DNA from: Candidatus Dadabacteria bacterium
GTDB taxonomy: Bacteria > Desulfobacterota_D > UBA1144 > Nemesobacterales > Nemesobacteraceae
Length of the DNA stretch: 64,000 nt
Assembly (NCBI GenBank): GCA_022822065.1
Contig: JAJECI010000007.1
Coordinates: forward strand, 215,256 to 279,255
Direction: 5' to 3'
In this document: in pieces, positions 46,453 through 54,251 of the stretch
Numbering within the stretch: position 1 is the first letter of the stretch
How the letters are laid out: every line of letters begins with the position of its first letter
The notes under the pieces: model-generated
The model's database searches: none
Seen by the model: only the letters and a program-made list of their open reading frames with translations
Told to the model about the DNA's origin: nothing
Made by a program: the position numbers and the translations under genes

Positions 46453-46944
46453 TTATTCACTATCGGAGAGGGCAACCAGAACAGAGTCCTTCTCGACCGT
46501 CTGCCCTTCTTCAACCCTTATTTCCTTTATGGTGCCCGAAGCGGAGGCTTTAAGTTCGCTTTCCATCTTCATGGCTTCGACCACTATGACACTGTCCCCG
46601 ACCTCGACGCTGTCTCCCTGCTTCTTAAGAATCTTCACCACCCTGCTGTGCATCGGTGCCGTTATGTTAAGACTCCCCGTGCCTTCTGCCTGGGAAGCGT
46701 CCCTTCCGGAAACGGCTTCCAGTTCGTAGAGGTCGCCTTCGTGGAAAACCTGTATTTTCTTTCCTTCCCTGAATATCCCTACGGTGATGCTCTGGTTGTC
46801 AACCAGAATCGAATAGGTGCTCTCGTCTATGCGCAGAAACTCCAATTCCTTCTGCTCATCGTCTATGCTGAAAAGGCTCAGTCCTTCCTTTTCTTCGAAG
46901 CCTACCTTGTAGGTTTTGTTTCCCAGTTTGAAAGTATAAGTCAT
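46453..46944 (-). CDS. Biotin carboxyl carrier protein of an acyl-CoA carboxylase
   Basis: The 163-residue protein ends in a biotinyl domain (SLNITAPMHSRVVKILKKQGDSVEVGDSVIVVEAMKMESELKASASGTI), with the biotin-accepting Lys in EAMKMES. The first about 80 residues form a separate small domain rather than the Pro-Ala linker of classical AccB. This resembles carriers of propionyl/acetyl-CoA carboxylase systems. Its start overlaps the accC stop by four bases (ATGA). Confidence 0.88.
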   Translation of the reverse strand: MTYTFKLGNKTYKVGFEEKEGLSLFSIDDEQKELEFLRIDESTYSILVDNQSITVGIFREGKKIQVFHEGDLYELEAVSGRDASQAEGTGSLNITAPMHSRVVKILKKQGDSVEVGDSVIVVEAMKMESELKASASGTIKEIRVEEGQTVEKDSVLVALSDSE

Positions 46945-48437
46945 AACAGCGGATTCCCGGATACGCCGACCCTTCTGGCAAAAAGCTTCCAGCCCGAAGA
47001 AGCAGCGGTTTTCCCCTGCGCAATCTGGTTTGAGCCGCCGTTCATGGCGACAGCGGCGGCCATGAGTATAACTTCAGGATCGGAGTCCTCGGGCACAAGG
47101 GTTTCTGGATGTCTTTCTATAAAACCCGTGTCAATCTGCGCCTTGCGGAACTCTGGGTCCCGCATCATCCTGATCAGAAATCCGAGGTTGGTTCTCACTC
47201 CCAGAACCACGTATTCCCTCAGAGCGGAAAGCATTCTGTCCACCGCGTCCTCCCGGGAATTTCCCCAGACGACAAGCTTTGAGAGCATCGGGTCGTAAAA
47301 AGACGTTATCTCGCAGCCGCTGTAAACGGATGAGTCGTCTCTCACTCCCGGACCGCTGGGAGCGCGTACGTAGTGAAGGGTTCCCGGCGAGGGAAGAAAA
47401 TTGGTGGCGGGATCCTCCGCGTAAACCCTGCATTCAAGAGCATGGCCCTGCATTTTTATGGCAGACTGCTTGAAAGGCAGTTTTTCTCCCGAAGCTATCC
47501 TTATCATCCACTTCACTATATCGATTCCTGTGATCATTTCCGTGACCGGGTGTTCAACCTGCACCCTTGTGTTCATCTCCAGAAAATAAAAATTCTCTTC
47601 CTGATCCATTATGAACTCGACCGTGCCGGCCCCGAAATAGTCAACCGCCTTTGCTATGCGAAGTGCGACTTCGCACATGTTTTTTCTCGTCTTCTGGCTT
47701 ATGAATCCCGAGGGAGCTTCCTCTATCACCTTCTGGTGGCGTCTCTGTATCGAGCATTCGCGCTCGAACAGGTGCAGCAGGTTTCCGTGCCTGTCCCCGA
47801 GAACCTGGACTTCGACATGTCTCGGTTGCTGAATGAATTTTTCTATGAATACGGAATCGTCTCCGAAAGAGGAGAACGCCTCACTTCTGGCCATACGAAG
47901 GGACGATTCGAATTCCTCCTTGGAATTAACGAGTCTCATTCCCTTCCCGCCCCCACCCGCAGAAGCCTTTATCATCACCGGATAGCCGATTTTCTTCGCC
48001 ACCCTAGAGGCTTCAACGTCGGATACGGCCCCCTCGGACCCGGGAACAAGGGGCAAGCTCGCTTCCCTGGCTATCTTTCTCGCGGTTACTTTATCCCCCA
48101 TAAGCCTTATCGCTTCCGCGGAAGGTCCTATGAAGACCACGCCCTCTTTCTCGCACAGTTCGGCGAAGGAATCGTTTTCGGAAAGAAACCCGAACCCCGG
48201 GTGTATGGCTTCGGCCCCGGATTTCTTGGCGGCCGTGACTACCTTCTCCCCGACCAAGTAGCTCTCGGAGGGTTTCGACGGCCCGATGTGGTAGGCCTCG
48301 TCCGCAAGCATAACGTGAAGAGCGTCTCTGTCAGCGTCCGAGTAAACCGCCACCGTAGCGATCCCAAGCTCCCGGCACGCCCTGATGATTCTTACCGCTA
48401 TCTCTCCCCTGTTTGCTATCAGTATTTTTTCGAACAT
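46941..48437 (-). CDS. accC: Biotin carboxylase subunit
   Basis: Carboxylates biotin using ATP and bicarbonate. The 498 residues include the N-domain FEKILIANRGEIAVRIIRACRELGI, ATP-grasp KASAGGGGKGMRLVNS, EVQVLGDRHGNLLHLFERECSIQRRHQKVIEEAPS, EFIMDQEENFYFLEMNTRVQVEHPVTEMITGIDIV, and the C-domain GHALECRVYAEDP. A C-terminal tail of about 50 residues beyond the usual end (DPEVILMAAAVAMNGGSNQI) is typical of propionyl/acyl-CoA types. Between the carboxyltransferase and carrier genes. Confidence 0.93.
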   Translation of the reverse strand: MFEKILIANRGEIAVRIIRACRELGIATVAVYSDADRDALHVMLADEAYHIGPSKPSESYLVGEKVVTAAKKSGAEAIHPGFGFLSENDSFAELCEKEGVVFIGPSAEAIRLMGDKVTARKIAREASLPLVPGSEGAVSDVEASRVAKKIGYPVMIKASAGGGGKGMRLVNSKEEFESSLRMARSEAFSSFGDDSVFIEKFIQQPRHVEVQVLGDRHGNLLHLFERECSIQRRHQKVIEEAPSGFISQKTRKNMCEVALRIAKAVDYFGAGTVEFIMDQEENFYFLEMNTRVQVEHPVTEMITGIDIVKWMIRIASGEKLPFKQSAIKMQGHALECRVYAEDPATNFLPSPGTLHYVRAPSGPGVRDDSSVYSGCEITSFYDPMLSKLVVWGNSREDAVDRMLSALREYVVLGVRTNLGFLIRMMRDPEFRKAQIDTGFIERHPETLVPEDSDPEVILMAAAVAMNGGSNQIAQGKTAASSGWKLFARRVGVSGNPLL

Positions 48438-48453
48438 TTTCTCACCCAGCCGC

Positions 48454-49998
48454 TCAGAGGGGAATGTTCCCGTGCTTTTTCGGCGGAAGAGTCTGTCTTT
48501 TCCCGTTCAGCATCTCAAGCGCCGCTATCACTCTCGGTCTCGTTTCCTCGGGTTTTATGACCTCGTCTATGTAACCCAGGCTCGCGGCGCGGTAAGGATT
48601 CGCAAAGTTCTTCTTGTACTCCTCAATGAGCCTGATTCTCTCCGTGTCCGGGTCGTCCGCGGCGGCTATTTCCCCACGGGAAATTATGTTCACGGCCCCG
48701 TCAGGTCCCATGACCGCGATTTCCGCGGTGGGATAGGCAAGGTTCACGTCTCCTCTTATATGTTTTGAGGACATGACGTCGTAAGCACCTCCGTAGGCTT
48801 TTCTGGTTATCACGGTAATTCTCGGAACCGTCGCCTCGCAGTATGCGTAAAGCAGCTTTGCGCCGTGTCTTATGATTCCTCCCCATTCCTGCGAGGTTCC
48901 CGGGAGAAAACCCGGTACGTCGACAAAAGTAAGGAGAGGGATATTGAAGGCGTCGCAGAACCTTACGAATCTGGCAGCCTTAACCGAAGCATCTATGTCA
49001 AGACATCCCGCAAGCACCTTGGGCTGGTTTCCAACCACGCCGACCGGCTGTCCGTTCATCCTCGCAAACCCTATCACTATGTTCTTTGCGTAGTGCTCCT
49101 GCACCTCGAAGAAATACGAATGATCGACTATGGGCCGAATCACATCCAGTATGTCATAAGGCTTGTTGGGGTTATCGGGGATAAGGCCGCGAAGACTCGT
49201 CTCTTTTCTGTCCGCGGGGTCATCGCAGGGAATCACCGGCGGATCCTCCATGTTGTTTGAGGGGAGAAAACCGAGGAGTTCCTTTATTATCTCTATTGAG
49301 TCGTCGTCATCCTCCGAGGCGAAATGCGCAACGCCGCTTACGGAATTGTGAACCATGGCACCGCCGAGCTCTTCTGAGGACACCTCTTCATGGGTAACGG
49401 TCTTGATCACGTCGGGACCCGTAACGAACATGTAGCTTGTGGCTTTCGACATGATCGTAAAATCGTTCATTACCGGGGAGTAAACCGCCCCCCCGGCGCA
49501 CGGACCCATGATCGCGGATATCTGGGGTATGACTCCCGAGGAAATCACGTTTCGAAGAAATATCTCTCCGTAGGCGCCGAGACTCTTTACCCCTTCCTGG
49601 ATTCTCGCCCCGCCGGAATCGTTAAGCCCGATGATCGGCGCACCGGTTGAAAGCGCCAGATCCATTATCTTGCATATCTTCCTTCCCTGTTCAAGACCCA
49701 GGGAACCGCCGAAAACCGTAAAGTCCTGAGCGTAGACAAACACCTGGCGTCCTTCGATCTTTCCGTAGCCCGTAACCACGCCGTCGCCAAGGATTCTCTT
49801 TTTCTCCATGCCGAAGTCCGTGCAGTCGTGCAGGACAAACTTGTCAAGTTCAACGAAAGTATCCCTGTCAAGAAGCTCGGTTATTCGTTCCCGGGCCGTG
49901 TGCTTGCCGGAATCGTGCTGTCTTTTGATTCTGGCCTCGCCGCCGCCCAGACTTGCCTCTTTTTCCTTATCTTCAAGAATTCTGACTTTTTCCTTCAT
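48454..49998 (-). CDS. pccB: Acyl-CoA (propionyl-CoA-type) carboxyltransferase beta subunit
   Basis: I start at MKEKVRIL (49998) with TGGAG upstream; the eight codons before it lack support. The 514-residue protein has the two crotonase-like halves: [76 protein letters not shown] and [29 protein letters not shown], then [19 protein letters not shown]. The wording is closest to propionyl/methylmalonyl-CoA carboxylase subunits; acetyl-CoA use cannot be excluded. First gene of the operon with accC and the carrier. Confidence 0.9.
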   Translation of the reverse strand: MKEKVRILEDKEKEASLGGGEARIKRQHDSGKHTARERITELLDRDTFVELDKFVLHDCTDFGMEKKRILGDGVVTGYGKIEGRQVFVYAQDFTVFGGSLGLEQGRKICKIMDLALSTGAPIIGLNDSGGARIQEGVKSLGAYGEIFLRNVISSGVIPQISAIMGPCAGGAVYSPVMNDFTIMSKATSYMFVTGPDVIKTVTHEEVSSEELGGAMVHNSVSGVAHFASEDDDDSIEIIKELLGFLPSNNMEDPPVIPCDDPADRKETSLRGLIPDNPNKPYDILDVIRPIVDHSYFFEVQEHYAKNIVIGFARMNGQPVGVVGNQPKVLAGCLDIDASVKAARFVRFCDAFNIPLLTFVDVPGFLPGTSQEWGGIIRHGAKLLYAYCEATVPRITVITRKAYGGAYDVMSSKHIRGDVNLAYPTAEIAVMGPDGAVNIISRGEIAAADDPDTERIRLIEEYKKNFANPYRAASLGYIDEVIKPEETRPRVIAALEMLNGKRQTLPPKKHGNIPL

Positions 49999-50066
49999 CG
50001 GATGTACTCCAGACCCACTCACAGTTAAAAACGGATCAGTGAATCATAACACGCAGAGGCGCCGTT

Positions 50067-50669
50067 TCAAGGTTCTGTGGCGCAAAGAGCCTCGAACAGA
50101 GCATGGACCTGGGCGCGCAGACTTTCCATGTCAGAGGAGTTTTTTATCAGAAAATCGGCCTGAGAAGCCTTTTCCGTTTCGGACATCTGGGAGCCCATGC
50201 GGCGGCGGATTTCCTCAGGCGACATGCCGTCACGGGCCGCCACCCTGCGTTCCCTCAATTCACCGGGACACGTAACTACCACCAGACCGTCGATCAGGTC
50301 ATCAAGACCACCGCTTCCGCGATCTATAAGCGACGCTTCAACAAACACTATCGGCTCTGAGCTTCGGGCGGATATCTTCTCCTTTATCCGCTCAAGAATC
50401 CTGGGATGGGTTATCCCGTTAAGCCGCTCGCGGTCCCGCTCGTTTGTAAACACTATTTCGGCAAGGGCGCCGCGGTCAAGCGTCCCGTCCGCGCGGAGAA
50501 CCTCCCGGCCGAAACAGTCGACGATTTCCGAGAGAGCGGGCTCCCCTGGCCGCACGATTTCTCTGGCCACCTCGTCGGCATCCACGGTGAACGCCCCGAG
50601 CTCGCGCAGCATCTCCGCCACAGTCGATTTCCCCGAACCTATATTTCCTGTAAGCCCGTATATATTCAT
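50067..50669 (-). CDS. coaE: Dephospho-CoA kinase
   Basis: Last step of coenzyme A synthesis. The 200 residues show the P-loop GLTGNIGSGKSTVAEML, FTVDADEVAREIVRPGEPALSEIVDCFG, VFTNERDRERLNGITHPRI and VVTCPGELRERRVAARDGMSPEEIRRRMGSQM. The ATG is two bases after the gltX stop, so it is probably translationally coupled. Confidence 0.93.
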   Translation of the reverse strand: MNIYGLTGNIGSGKSTVAEMLRELGAFTVDADEVAREIVRPGEPALSEIVDCFGREVLRADGTLDRGALAEIVFTNERDRERLNGITHPRILERIKEKISARSSEPIVFVEASLIDRGSGGLDDLIDGLVVVTCPGELRERRVAARDGMSPEEIRRRMGSQMSETEKASQADFLIKNSSDMESLRAQVHALFEALCATEP

Positions 50670-50671
50670 CT

Positions 50672-52075
50672 TCAGGCAGTGCGGGAGCTTATAAAATCAA
50701 TTGCCCTTGCGAGACGCAGCGCTACGGTGTCTTTGCCCAGTATCTCGACAACATCGAAGATCCCGGGACTTTTCGTCGAACCGGTAAGCGCAACCCTCGC
50801 GGGCTGAGCTATCTTCCCGAGCCCAAGGCCAGTTCGCTGCATCACACGCTCGAAACCCCCGTGAATATTATCATGGGAGAAATCCTCCACACGGGCGAGT
50901 TCCTCCACAAGAAGCATGAAAATCTCGCCGTTTGGCTCCACCAGAAACTTCTCCGCCGCTTTTTCGTCGTACTCGAAATCATCGGTGAAAAAGTAAATGG
51001 ACTGATCCACTATTGCGTTAAGGGTCTCTGAGCGCTCGCGCATCTGCGCGACTATTTTGCGAAGCCGCTCGGAAGACGGCTGGGGGAGCCCCTTTTGCGT
51101 GATAAGAGGAACTATTTTCCCTGATATACTTTCCTCGGGCAGGTCCCTTAAGTATTTTCCGTTAAGCCAGAGAAATTTCTGAGGATCAAACACCGAGGGA
51201 GACTTTCCGATGCCCTTAAGGCTGAATTTTTCAATAAGCTCCTGCGTTGTGAAGACCTCCTGATCCCCGAAAGACCAGCCCAGTCTCACGAGATAATTAA
51301 GCACCGCTTCCGGAAGATATCCGCGCAGTCGGTACTCAGTAACGGATTCCGCGCCATGGCGCTTTGAGAGTTTTTTCCCGTCCGCGCCCAGTATCATCGG
51401 AACATGGGCAAGCTTCGGCTTTGAGAAGCCGAGCGCCTCGGCTATCAGTATCTGCCTCGGGGCGTTTATTATATGGTCATCGCCCCTTATGACGTGAGAT
51501 ATATCCATCTGCGCGTCATCAACCGCCGCGGCAAAGTTGTAGGTCGGAAATCCGTCGGCTTTCAGTATCACGAAGTCTTCTATTTCAGAAGAGTCGAAAA
51601 CTATCCCGCCGCGGACAAGGTCCTCAACGGAGATCCTCTCTCCGGAGGGCACAGAAAGCCTTACGGCGTAAGGTTTTCCAGGAGCCGCGCCGAGCTGCGA
51701 CCACTCCCTTCTGTACCTGAAAACCTCTCCTTTCTCCCTGGCCTCTTCTCTTCTCCGCCCGAGTTCCTCGGCAGTGACATAGCATCTGTACGCCTTGTCC
51801 TCGTCAATGAGCCGCTCGGCAAGCCGACCGTAATCGGCAAGCCGCTCCGACTGCCGGACGATTTCCCCCTGCCACTCAAGTCCGAGCCACTCAAGCGATT
51901 CGATAATCTGCCGCTCGAACTTCTCCTCGGAGCGCGCGCGGTCGGTATCCTCGATTCTGAGCAGGAAATCTCCGCCGAGACTCGCCGAAAAAAGCCAGTT
52001 GAAAATGGCGGTGCGGGCCGCTCCCACATGAAGAGCGCCGGTGGGGCTGGGAGCGAATCTTGTTACGATCTTCAC
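50672..52075 (-). CDS. gltX: Glutamyl-tRNA synthetase
   Basis: Charges tRNA-Glu. The reading from the GTG at 52075 (MKIVTRFAPSPTGALHVGAARTAIFNWLF) gives 467 residues, the usual length; 66 in-frame codons upstream are not family-like and overlap the btuF promoter. The HIGH-type motif is HVGA and the KMSKS-type motif is KLSKRHG. SHVIRGDDHIINAPRQILIAEALG is also diagnostic. It is divergent from the BtuF-like gene, with about 90 bp between starts. Confidence 0.95.
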   Translation of the reverse strand: MKIVTRFAPSPTGALHVGAARTAIFNWLFSASLGGDFLLRIEDTDRARSEEKFERQIIESLEWLGLEWQGEIVRQSERLADYGRLAERLIDEDKAYRCYVTAEELGRRREEAREKGEVFRYRREWSQLGAAPGKPYAVRLSVPSGERISVEDLVRGGIVFDSSEIEDFVILKADGFPTYNFAAAVDDAQMDISHVIRGDDHIINAPRQILIAEALGFSKPKLAHVPMILGADGKKLSKRHGAESVTEYRLRGYLPEAVLNYLVRLGWSFGDQEVFTTQELIEKFSLKGIGKSPSVFDPQKFLWLNGKYLRDLPEESISGKIVPLITQKGLPQPSSERLRKIVAQMRERSETLNAIVDQSIYFFTDDFEYDEKAAEKFLVEPNGEIFMLLVEELARVEDFSHDNIHGGFERVMQRTGLGLGKIAQPARVALTGSTKSPGIFDVVEILGKDTVALRLARAIDFISSRTA

Positions 52076-52151
52076 GGATACTATTTTACACGCCGAAGCG
52101 GCAAAAAAAGAAATGCCGCCGAAGGACTTGGGGATTCTTCCCGGTGAATTG

Positions 52152-52157
52152 TATAAT
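52152..52157 (+). promoter_or_regulatory. Candidate -10 element (TATAAT) seven bases before the btuF ATG
   Basis: A perfect TATAAT ends seven bases upstream of the ATG at 52165, so the transcript would start at or next to the A of the ATG. A weak TTGGGG lies 18 bases further upstream. There is no Shine-Dalgarno sequence. Confidence 0.45.
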
Positions 52158-52164
52158 AACTGCC

Positions 52165-53115
52165 ATGAGAATATGTTCGCTTCTTCCGAGCTCAACCGAG
52201 ATAGTGTTCGCCCTCGGACTTGAGGAGGACCTGGTCGCAGTAACCCACGAATGCGATTATCCGCCCCAAGCACGCGATAAGCCCGTGGTCGTAAACAGCA
52301 TCCTCAAAGAAAAGGGAGAGCTCTCAAGCGCGCACATAGACGAATTTGTGAGCCGAAGCCGCTCGGAGGGAAAAAGCGTCTACCTGATCGACTCGGAGCG
52401 CCTTAGAGAGATAAAGCCGGATCTTATCATAACTCAAGGGCTTTGCGACGTCTGCGCCGTATCCGAAAACGAGGTAACGGAAGTCTGCGAGATTCTTGAG
52501 AATAACCCCGAAATACTGTCTCTCGAGCCCTCCACCATCGGGGAGACAATGGATTCCATACTGCTTCTGGGAAAAGTCACCGGAACCCGGGAAAAGGCCT
52601 CACAGATCGTAGATGGTCTTCGCAAGAGAATCGAGAGAGTCGAGAAAAAGCTCTCTGGAGAAAGGTACCGGCCGGGGGTTTTCTGCCTTGAGTGGCTTGA
52701 CCCTCCTTATGCCGCCGGGCACTGGGTGCCGGAGATGGTGAAGACGGCGGGAGGAGAACCGCTAATCTCGAGGGCGGGAGCGCCTTCGTTCAAAACAACC
52801 TGGGATGAGATACTCGAGTCGTCGCCTGACTACCTGATCCTGATGCCCTGCGGGTTCGACGTAGAGAAAACGCTTGACGGGATAGAGGATGTGACAAGCA
52901 AGGTAAGGCAATGGCACGCGCTGCGCGCGGTAAAAAAAGGTCACTGCTACATAGTGGACGCCAACTCCTATTTCAGCAGACCGTCGCCCCGGATCGTTGA
53001 CGGAATTGAACTGCTGGCAGGAATAATCCACTCCGACATATTCACGCAGCAACCCAAGGCTAACTCGGTTCTAAACGTGAAAAATCATTTCTACCTGCAG
53101 ACTTTTCTCGGCTAG
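52165..53115 (+). CDS. btuF: BtuF-like cobalamin-binding protein without a signal peptide
   Basis: The 316-residue protein matches class III periplasmic binding proteins of the BtuF type: MRICSLLPSSTEIVFALGLEEDLVAVTHECDYPPQA, DLIITQGLCDVCAVSENEV, FCLEWLDPPYAAGHWVPEMVKTAGG and SPDYLILMPCGFDVEKT. The start at 52165 leaves no signal peptide, and the upstream in-frame codons are highly basic and not a secretion signal. It is therefore either cytoplasmic or exported by an unknown route. No BtuC or BtuD genes are adjacent. Its 3' end (from 53004) is part of a tandem duplication. Confidence 0.78.
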   Translation: MRICSLLPSSTEIVFALGLEEDLVAVTHECDYPPQARDKPVVVNSILKEKGELSSAHIDEFVSRSRSEGKSVYLIDSERLREIKPDLIITQGLCDVCAVSENEVTEVCEILENNPEILSLEPSTIGETMDSILLLGKVTGTREKASQIVDGLRKRIERVEKKLSGERYRPGVFCLEWLDPPYAAGHWVPEMVKTAGGEPLISRAGAPSFKTTWDEILESSPDYLILMPCGFDVEKTLDGIEDVTSKVRQWHALRAVKKGHCYIVDANSYFSRPSPRIVDGIELLAGIIHSDIFTQQPKANSVLNVKNHFYLQTFLG

Positions 53116-53530
53116 GACTTTGGAACCTGAAAAGGATCCATTTCATTTGAGGCAGGATCGAAATCTGAAGGAACTTCGGCACTTGCGGGTGCTGCCGTGG
53201 ACCGAAAAGGATCTACACCCCCTCTTCCATCTGACATAAAAAACACCCCTATGATTAAAAATATTGAACTTCTGGGGAGTGTAACCCACCCACATATATT
53301 CACGCGACGACCGAAGGCCAGCTCGGCCCTAAACGTGAAAAACCATTTCCACCTGCAGACTTTTCTCGGTTATTGCGGGGCCTGAAAGGGATCCGCTTCT
53401 CCTGAGGGGGCTGAGGGAGCTGCAGGAGCTGCAGCGCTCGCCTCCTGAGGGGCCGCTTGTGCGGACTGAAAAGGATCCGCATCGCCTTGGGGCTCCTGGG
53501 GTTCAGGCGGAGCGGGTGGTTCGGCAGCCT
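53004..53530. repeat. Diverged 258-bp tandem duplication of the btuF 3' end plus a small antisense gene
   Basis: Unit 1 starts at about 53004 (ATTGAACTGCTGG) and unit 2 at about 53262 (ATTGAACTTCTGG), a constant offset of 258 bp through the btuF tail. Both contain CTAAACGTGAAAAA and CTGCAGACTTTTCTCGG, followed by the 3' end of an antisense gene ending CCTGAAA(A/G)GGATCC. Unit 2 still encodes a btuF-like peptide (IFTRRPKASSALNVKNHF) after the true stop. The join near 53261 truncates the small gene of unit 1. Confidence 0.85.
53112..53261 (-). pseudogene. Truncated copy of the DPFQ small membrane-peptide gene
   Basis: Reading leftward, the frame retains the end of a membrane segment (IFLIIGVFFMSDGRGG, equivalent to ILIIGIVLMLNEGGGG in the intact copy), then VDPFRST, an Ala/Pro/Ser stretch and MDPFQVPKS. 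The upstream half of the membrane helix is lost at the duplication join. An internal ATG at 53237 with AGGGG upstream could still give a 41-residue soluble peptide, so it may not be silent. Its 3' end overlaps the btuF stop by four bases. Confidence 0.6.
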
Positions 53531-53627
53531 GCTGTCCACCTCCTCCTCCTTCGTTTAACATAAGGACTATCCCTATGATAAGAATTACGATAGCTAACAG
53601 CACTAACTCATTGCCTTGTATTGTCAT
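53370..53627 (-). CDS. Small single-pass membrane protein with DPFQ repeats
   Basis: AGGAGG 12 bases before the ATG at 53627 supports this start; a longer frame to 53747 lacks a site. The 85-residue product has a membrane helix at about residues 7-24 (ELVLLAIVILIIGIVLML), a poly-Gly hinge, and an Ala/Pro/Gln-rich low-complexity tail with two DPFQ motifs (ADPFQSAQ and EADPFQAPQ at the very end). I do not recognise the family. The intact copy of the gene duplicated at 53112-53261; the terminal DPFQ-x-P-(x) is conserved in both. Divergent from the next gene. Confidence 0.6.
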   Translation of the reverse strand: MTIQGNELVLLAIVILIIGIVLMLNEGGGGGQQAAEPPAPPEPQEPQGDADPFQSAQAAPQEASAAAPAAPSAPSGEADPFQAPQ

Positions 53628-53736
53628 GAGACTATCTATCCTCCTGATACTCTTTATACTACTATGCCAGGACCACGAACCTGAAGTCCGCAAGAACCTT
53701 AATCCTACCTTTAATGATACTGATTGATGAAACAAT

Positions 53737-54195
53737 ATGTCAAGCATCTTTTCAACCCCTCAAACAACATATGACGCACTTGAGCGGGATGCGGAACTGC
53801 AGATAGCGCTCTCCCAAATCCTCTACGGCTGCGTGCCGCACGCAACGGAACAGGAATGTCTGATGATTTTCAAGGAAAGCCCGGAAAAAATCGCCGCGCT
53901 TGCCGATATCCGGAAAATATCAACTCGGTTTTTCGCGGTCGAAAAAGAGGAGTTTCCCTCGGTCGCCATGGAAATAAGGATGACAACGGGCAGAAATCTC
54001 AGGTTGAAGTACGAATACTTCTTCCTCACCGAGTCTTCGGAGGAGACCTTTTTCCTCTCAACCCTAGTGAAATTAGGGAAATACTCCCTTATTTTTCTCT
54101 GCGACGAGACGCATCAATCGGTCACGGCGGAGATGACCGGGGTGGAGATGGAACCGCTTAAAAAGATCGTCACCACGCAAATACAGGCCGGTTGA
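53737..54195 (+). CDS. Hypothetical small soluble protein
   Basis: The 152-residue ATG-started frame has no signal peptide or membrane segment. Visible features are an N-terminal helical half with two Cys (YGCVPHATEQECLMIF) and a C-terminal alpha-beta half (SVAMEIRMTTGRNLRLKYEYFFLTESSEETFFLSTLVKLGKYSLIFLCDE). It lies between the DPFQ gene and fabH; its stop is just before the fabH promoter. I do not recognise the family. No Shine-Dalgarno is evident. Confidence 0.6.
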   Translation: MSSIFSTPQTTYDALERDAELQIALSQILYGCVPHATEQECLMIFKESPEKIAALADIRKISTRFFAVEKEEFPSVAMEIRMTTGRNLRLKYEYFFLTESSEETFFLSTLVKLGKYSLIFLCDETHQSVTAEMTGVEMEPLKKIVTTQIQAG

Positions 54196-54220
54196 CAAAA
54201 CTAGGGCTTTAAACTATTAT
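54192..54220 (+). promoter_or_regulatory. fabH promoter (TTGACA-N17-TATTAT)
   Basis: A perfect -35 TTGACA and a near-perfect -10 TATTAT are separated by exactly 17 bases. The -35 overlaps the stop codon region of the upstream hypothetical gene, and the predicted leader is about 25 nt. Confidence 0.8.
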
Positions 54221-54251
54221 TGCGCTAACCGCTTCGGAGAAAAATTCCAAG

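Noticed and set aside
45501..46553. A 350-codon open frame antisense to the second LivJ-like gene
   Set aside because: It mirrors a clear solute-binding protein, is Ser/Thr-rich without domain features and has no ribosome-binding site.
47373..48560. A 395-codon open frame antisense to accC
   Set aside because: It is a shadow of a highly conserved biotin carboxylase; the translation shows no domain.
53197..53385. A small plus-strand frame containing a btuF-like peptide
   Set aside because: The btuF-like part comes from the tandem duplication; there is no ribosome-binding site or conserved N-terminus, so I treat it as a remnant rather than a gene.
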